NCBI GenBank assembly: GCA_001942045.1
Contig: MSTD01000023.1
Coordinates: 692 to 64,691 of the forward strand
DNA from: Mycolicibacterium porcinum
GTDB taxonomy: Bacteria > Actinomycetota > Actinomycetes > Mycobacteriales > Mycobacteriaceae
DNA length: 64,000 nucleotides
Direction: 5' to 3'
Within the stretch, counting starts at the first letter, position 1; every line of letters starts with the position of its first letter. A model generated the notes under the pieces. It made no database searches and was not told the DNA's origin. It saw only the letters and a list, made by a program, of their open reading frames with translations. The position numbers and the translations under genes are program-made. Positions 61,191 to 64,000 of the stretch are shown in pieces.

Positions 61191-61833
61191 TGCTCCCAAT
61201 TCCACTGTAGCCGTGGCACTCTGGTAGATGCGGCGAACGGTGAACGGTTGCCATGTTGGCCGGCCAGCGGGCGACAGGACGGCCTCGGCTTCCAAGGCGC
61301 GGGCGATACAGCCAAAGCCCAGACCCGCGTTGCGGTCGAGCACGATGCGCCGCACGACACCAGCGGTCGCGAGCCGTGGGCGACCGATCGGCTCCCCACG
61401 CCGCTTGCGGCGGCAAGTGCGTCCTTGGTGCGTTGGCTGACGAGGCGTCGCTCGAATTGTGCGAACGTTGCGAGCATGTGCGCCATGGCTTCTCCCGCTG
61501 GCGTGGTGAGGTCCATGCCAGGTCGAGCACCACCAGCGACCAGCCTTGACGCTCTGCGAGTTGGAGTATCGCAACGGCGTGGCCAACTGAGCGGGCAAGC
61601 CGATCCATCTTGGCGACCACAAGGTCGTCCCCTTACCCCGACGCCAGAAGGCTAGGCGCATCGCGTAGTCCTTCGTTGATGTCCTTGCCGCTCTTGCCTT
61701 CATCGGCTACGTGCTCGACGGCCCAACCTCGTCGCGCGGCCTCGGTGTCAATCGCCTCGCGCTGGGCGTCCAGGCCGTTGCGAAGCTCGGCTTGCTCGGC
61801 GGTGCTCACGCGGCTGTAGCCGAAGAACAGCGC
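61182..61833 (-). pseudogene. Inactivated serine recombinase (resolvase family), otherwise full length
   Basis: Reverse-strand translation gives FGYSRVSTAEQAELRNGLDA (nucleophile Ser in YSRVS), GWAVEHVADEGKSGKDINEG, then an in-frame TAA near 61645, then DLVVAKMDRLARSVGHAVAI. A 1-base loss near 61518 shifts to TPAGEAMAHMLATFAQFERR, and another near 61407 shifts to GEPIGRPRLATAGVVRR, with the C-terminal helix-turn-helix (IARALEAEAV...YQSATATVEL). All parts of a ~217-residue resolvase are present; three single lesions inactivate it. Sequencing error in this stretch is an alternative. Confidence 0.75.
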
Positions 61834-61838
61834 CGAGC

Positions 61839-62150
61839 GAGTTCGAGGGGCTCCAGGTACTCGGCAGCTACGGCGACGCGTGGCTCATCGAGTCGCACTA
61901 CGTGCCGGCCGGTTACGTGATCGTGGCGGCGACGGGCGGGCTCGACTCCGACCGCAACCCGATCGGCTTCCGCGAGCACGTCCATCCGGCGTATCAGGGG
62001 CTGCGCCATATTCCGGGTCGTGGTCCGTATCCCCTGATGGACAGCTTCTACGCGCGTGGGTTCGGGGTTGGAGTTCGGCACTGAGGCGCTGCCGTTGTCA
62101 TGCAGGTGACGACGAACGGCTCGTACATCGCGCCGACCATCCAGACGTAG
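61839..62150 (+). pseudogene. Phage major capsid protein, C-terminal relic
   Basis: One reading frame runs EFEGLQVLGSYGDAWLIESH, YVPAGYVIVAATGGLDSDRN, PIGFREHVHPAYQGLRHIPG, RGPYPLMDSFYARGFGVGVR, then H, an in-frame TGA (62082-62084) and GAAVVMQVTTNGSYIAPTIQ to TAG. This is the C-terminal region of mycobacteriophage-type major capsid proteins (HK97-like set). CGA to TGA would explain the nonsense codon. The upstream part is replaced by the head-to-head serine recombinase relic, whose first codons abut at 61833-61839. Confidence 0.7.
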
Positions 62151-62475
62151 GGGCCGGACGTGTTCGAGCGCTACAGCCTCTCGCGCGACCCGGAGAAGGA
62201 CTACCGCGACAGTCTGAGTTCGGTTTCGGGCCAGGGCCGGTCGCGCCCGGCAAGGAGCCCGCGCCGATTCGCGAGGGCGGTGTGTACCGAGCGAAGTGCC
62301 CGCCCGTCGAACTCACCCCCAGCACCGACCTCAACGTGCGTGTGTGCAAGGCCCGATGGCGGCCTGGCGACCCGCCACGTGGTCGCCCCGGCGAGCGCGT
62401 CGGCTGAGGCACACCCCCAGATCGGCCCGGTCACGAGGCGGAGTTAATGCCTTTCGACGCCCCGTGATCGGCTGC
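62151..62475. other. Degraded phage-derived stretch, no intact gene
   Basis: Continuing in the capsid frame a short segment DVFERYSLSRDPEKDYRDS is open, and a second frame gives REGGVYRAKCPPVELTPSTD, both like fragments of a following phage gene, but neither has a start, a stop in register or a known match. GC-rich, unlike the left half of the island. Confidence 0.45.
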
Positions 62476-63630
62476 CTAAACGAGACCCTCGCGCTCAAGG
62501 ACGGCGCGAATCTCATGGAACTTCGCTGAAATGTTGGCCTTTGGATAGCGAATCTGGGTGAGGCCGTGAATATTTGAGAAGTCTTCGCATCCGTCCTCAA
62601 CCATCACTATGGCTTTATCGAAGCCAAGTCGACCTTGGAACAGACCTACTTCGTGGATCACGTTCTGCCTCGCGCGGAAACCGCCATCGGGTGTCTCGTC
62701 CTCCGCGGTCATCACCAGGAAAGCCATTGCTGCGCTGTCGAGCATTTCGTTGAGCCGCGCGATAGTGGAGTAACCCGCAGTTGGCACCCGGTTAAATTCA
62801 TCAACCGGAACGCCAAGCTGATCCTGCAGGTAGTCCTTCAATTCCCGCCACTGCGCTGACCCTCCATGTCCGATGAACACGCGGCTGCCGAGTTGCGCGG
62901 TGGCAGCCATAGGAGGGTCGCTGGGTCTGCGCCGTAGGTGCTTTGCGGCATTCTCCGCGTGATCCGCGAGGGAACGCAGACATAGGTATGGAGCTTCGAT
63001 GGCTTGGCGGTCCCCGAAGATCTGATGATGCGGAGACACGCGTAGACCTTGATTGATTGCGGTCGAGTCTCGCGACATGATCCGTCCACTCGGCAAGAAT
63101 TGACGGGCAAAGGCCATCGCACTTGGAGCACTCAGGTCGGCTACTTTCTCGCTCAAGCCTGACAGGTACGCGTCATCCTGGCCCGATAAGCAGCTGGTCA
63201 GCACTGAAGACACCGTTTCCTTGCTATCGAGCAAGAGTTGGCGAGCTTTGTCCGACGCCTCGGAAAGAGACTTGAGGTCGCGTACGCCTGCGAGCTCGAA
63301 GACGTGAGCTTTGACGTCGTCTTCATCCTCGTAGACCACCCACCCGCGCTGGCGTGTCCCTCCGCGCATGAGACCCCATTCCTTATTGAATAGGTCGCCG
63401 GCCGGGGGCGGTTGGAACCCGGCGTAGTAGGTGCGGGCGTGGTAGCCAAGATTGGATCCGGACCACGACTTATGGACGGACTCCAGAGCGGAATCAAGGG
63501 CCTCAATCGGCCCTTGGTTTTCCGCTGCGTACCAGTCAGCGACGACCTCGCGCACGGCTCGCGCCGTGTCCTCAAGTTCCGCTATGTACTTGTCGCTGTC
63601 CGATCTTGCCCCCTCGGAGACCCCAGTCAT
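62476..63630 (-). CDS. TIR-like domain protein (CAP12/Pycsar-effector type), candidate defence effector
   Basis: A 384-residue protein from ATG at 63630 (MTGVSEGARSDS; an earlier ATG at 63663 is possible). Residues 1-240 are an unassigned helical domain (e.g. DTARAVREVVADWYAAENQG, WVVYEDEDDVKAHVFELAG). Residues about 245-384 match the TIR-like domain found in bacterial NAD-degrading or cyclic-nucleotide-triggered effectors: RVFIGHGGSAQWRELKDYLQ, ARLNEMLDSAAMAFLVMTAED, and ARQNVIHEVGLFQGRLGF, with the likely catalytic Glu, then IVMVEDGCEDFSNIHGLTQI. Enzyme role would be NAD+ hydrolysis on infection. No cyclase or Argonaute gene adjoins, so the N-terminal domain may itself sense the trigger. 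Confidence 0.78.
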   Translation of the reverse strand: MTGVSEGARSDSDKYIAELEDTARAVREVVADWYAAENQGPIEALDSALESVHKSWSGSNLGYHARTYYAGFQPPPAGDLFNKEWGLMRGGTRQRGWVVYEDEDDVKAHVFELAGVRDLKSLSEASDKARQLLLDSKETVSSVLTSCLSGQDDAYLSGLSEKVADLSAPSAMAFARQFLPSGRIMSRDSTAINQGLRVSPHHQIFGDRQAIEAPYLCLRSLADHAENAAKHLRRRPSDPPMAATAQLGSRVFIGHGGSAQWRELKDYLQDQLGVPVDEFNRVPTAGYSTIARLNEMLDSAAMAFLVMTAEDETPDGGFRARQNVIHEVGLFQGRLGFDKAIVMVEDGCEDFSNIHGLTQIRYPKANISAKFHEIRAVLEREGLV

Positions 63631-63852
63631 ACCGCCATTGTTCCACCGCCCGGCGACACCCACGGTGACGCAGCACGCCCACGTTTAGTACGCGCCCGCG
63701 TTCGGCAGAAGTGCGTTGGCCGACTCCGTCCGAGTTAGCTACCGGACCGACCTCCCCGAAGCGATTCCGCCGCCCGCCGCGACGACGCCGCGACGGGAGG
63801 CCCTCGTCGCCCATCCGCTCGGTCCGAAAGCGCTTCTACCAGGCCTTCCGGA

Positions 63853-63895
63853 GTGCCCCCAGTCGGACTCGAACCGACACTTGGCGGATTTTAAG
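63853..63895. repeat. Attachment-site repeat attR (43 bp, inside the tRNA gene)
   Basis: Exact copy of 58447-58489. Covers the tRNA 3' half (T-arm to anticodon loop) plus one base beyond its 3' end. Integration here rebuilt a complete tRNA at the right end of the island. Confidence 0.88.
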
Positions 63896-63927
63896 TCCGC
63901 TGCCTCTGCCAATTGGGCTATGGGGGC
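63854..63927 (-). tRNA. tRNA with anticodon UAA, predicted tRNA-Leu
   Basis: A 74-nt cloverleaf on the reverse strand. Acceptor stem 63921-63927 pairs with 63855-63861 (GCCCCCA/TGGGGGC) and the discriminator A is at 63854. The anticodon loop CTTAAAA gives UAA, reading UUA leucine. The T-loop is GGTTCGAGTCC. CCA is not encoded. The variable loop is only 5 nt (CAAGT), although bacterial leucine tRNAs normally carry a long variable arm; the identity therefore rests on the anticodon. The 3' half is the island's attachment site. Confidence 0.85.
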
Positions 63928-64000
63928 GTCGCAGGAGAGCATATTTCAGGTCGGATCGTCGTCGTCAGACCGCCCCGAGTACCAGAGGCGTCGATCACCC

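Larger units (their letters stand above)
58447..63895. mobile_element. Small genomic island (about 5.4 kb) inserted at a tRNA gene
   Basis: Bounded by 43-bp exact direct repeats (58447-58489 and 63853-63895), with the right repeat inside an intact tRNA gene, the classical layout of tyrosine-recombinase integration. Inside are a coupled membrane/beta-barrel gene pair, a reverse-strand CxxC protein, inactive tyrosine and serine recombinase genes, a phage capsid relic and a TIR-like protein. Base composition is visibly less GC-rich than flanking genes over 58500-60650. With both recombinases broken it is probably immobile. It may be a remnant of a prophage or phage-derived element carrying defence cargo. 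Confidence 0.8.

Overview
This 64 kb window looks like chromosome from a fast-growing mycobacterium (Mycolicibacterium-like). The DNA is GC-rich with frequent GTG starts and many ATGA/GTGA gene overlaps. The gene content is typical of that group: an SCP-x-type lipid-transfer thiolase, a FadD acyl-CoA ligase, a cutinase, a Cdh-type CDP-diacylglycerol pyrophosphatase, a Ddn-like F420 protein, a close relative of the Rv3406 sulfatase/dioxygenase, a DUF4193 zinc ribbon, an LGFP lipoprotein and many small secreted proteins. No rRNA or CRISPR array is visible. All family names are from reading the translated sequence; no database search was possible.

Layout. 0-9 kb: lipid and general oxidoreductive metabolism (patatin start, class II amidotransferase, Zn-ADH, DapB-like dehydrogenase with a 45-residue membrane microprotein, lipid-transfer thiolase, TetR/alpha-beta-hydrolase pair, FadD), with long perfect hairpins between convergent genes. 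8.5-9.1 kb: two small secreted paralogues facing each other. 9.2-13.5 kb: a DctA dicarboxylate carrier with a DcuS/CitA-type two-component system. 13.5-18.4 kb: beta-propeller protein, peptidoglycan amidase, DUF3060-like membrane protein, and a second TetR/hydrolase module paralogous to the first. 18.4-20.7 kb: a polar amino-acid ABC importer whose binding protein is fused to the permease. 20.8-25.8 kb: DUF3616-like protein, CotH-kinase-like protein, TauD-type dioxygenase, DUF4193 protein. 25.8-28.2 kb: a compact arsenic locus, arsR divergent from cadI/arsI-acr3-arsC. 28.2-36 kb: secreted proteins, SnoaL-like protein, P450, cupin, then a four-gene operon around a divergent DyP-type peroxidase. 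36-45.5 kb: ubiX-ubiD with a divergent MarR regulator, a MalT-type LuxR regulator, a DadA-like oxidase with an MFS transporter, and a CdaR regulator. 46-47.3 kb: GH16 glucanase and a deletion scar joining two truncated genes. 49.4-52.2 kb: a WXG100-like protein, a T7SS-like effector with an HExxH motif and a duplicated-domain lipoprotein. 52-58.4 kb: exported hydrolases and wall proteins.

58.45-63.9 kb is a small genomic island inserted in a tRNA gene with anticodon UAA. It is bounded by an exact 43-bp direct repeat of the tRNA 3' half and the bases just beyond. It holds a translationally coupled membrane/coiled-coil plus beta-barrel-like pair, a CxxC protein, inactivated tyrosine and serine recombinase genes, a phage capsid C-terminal relic, and an intact protein ending in a TIR-like domain of the CAP12/Pycsar-effector type. 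The best candidates for undescribed systems are this island cargo (possible anti-phage defence) and the WXG100/metalloprotease-like/lipoprotein triad (possible secreted toxin with immunity protein).
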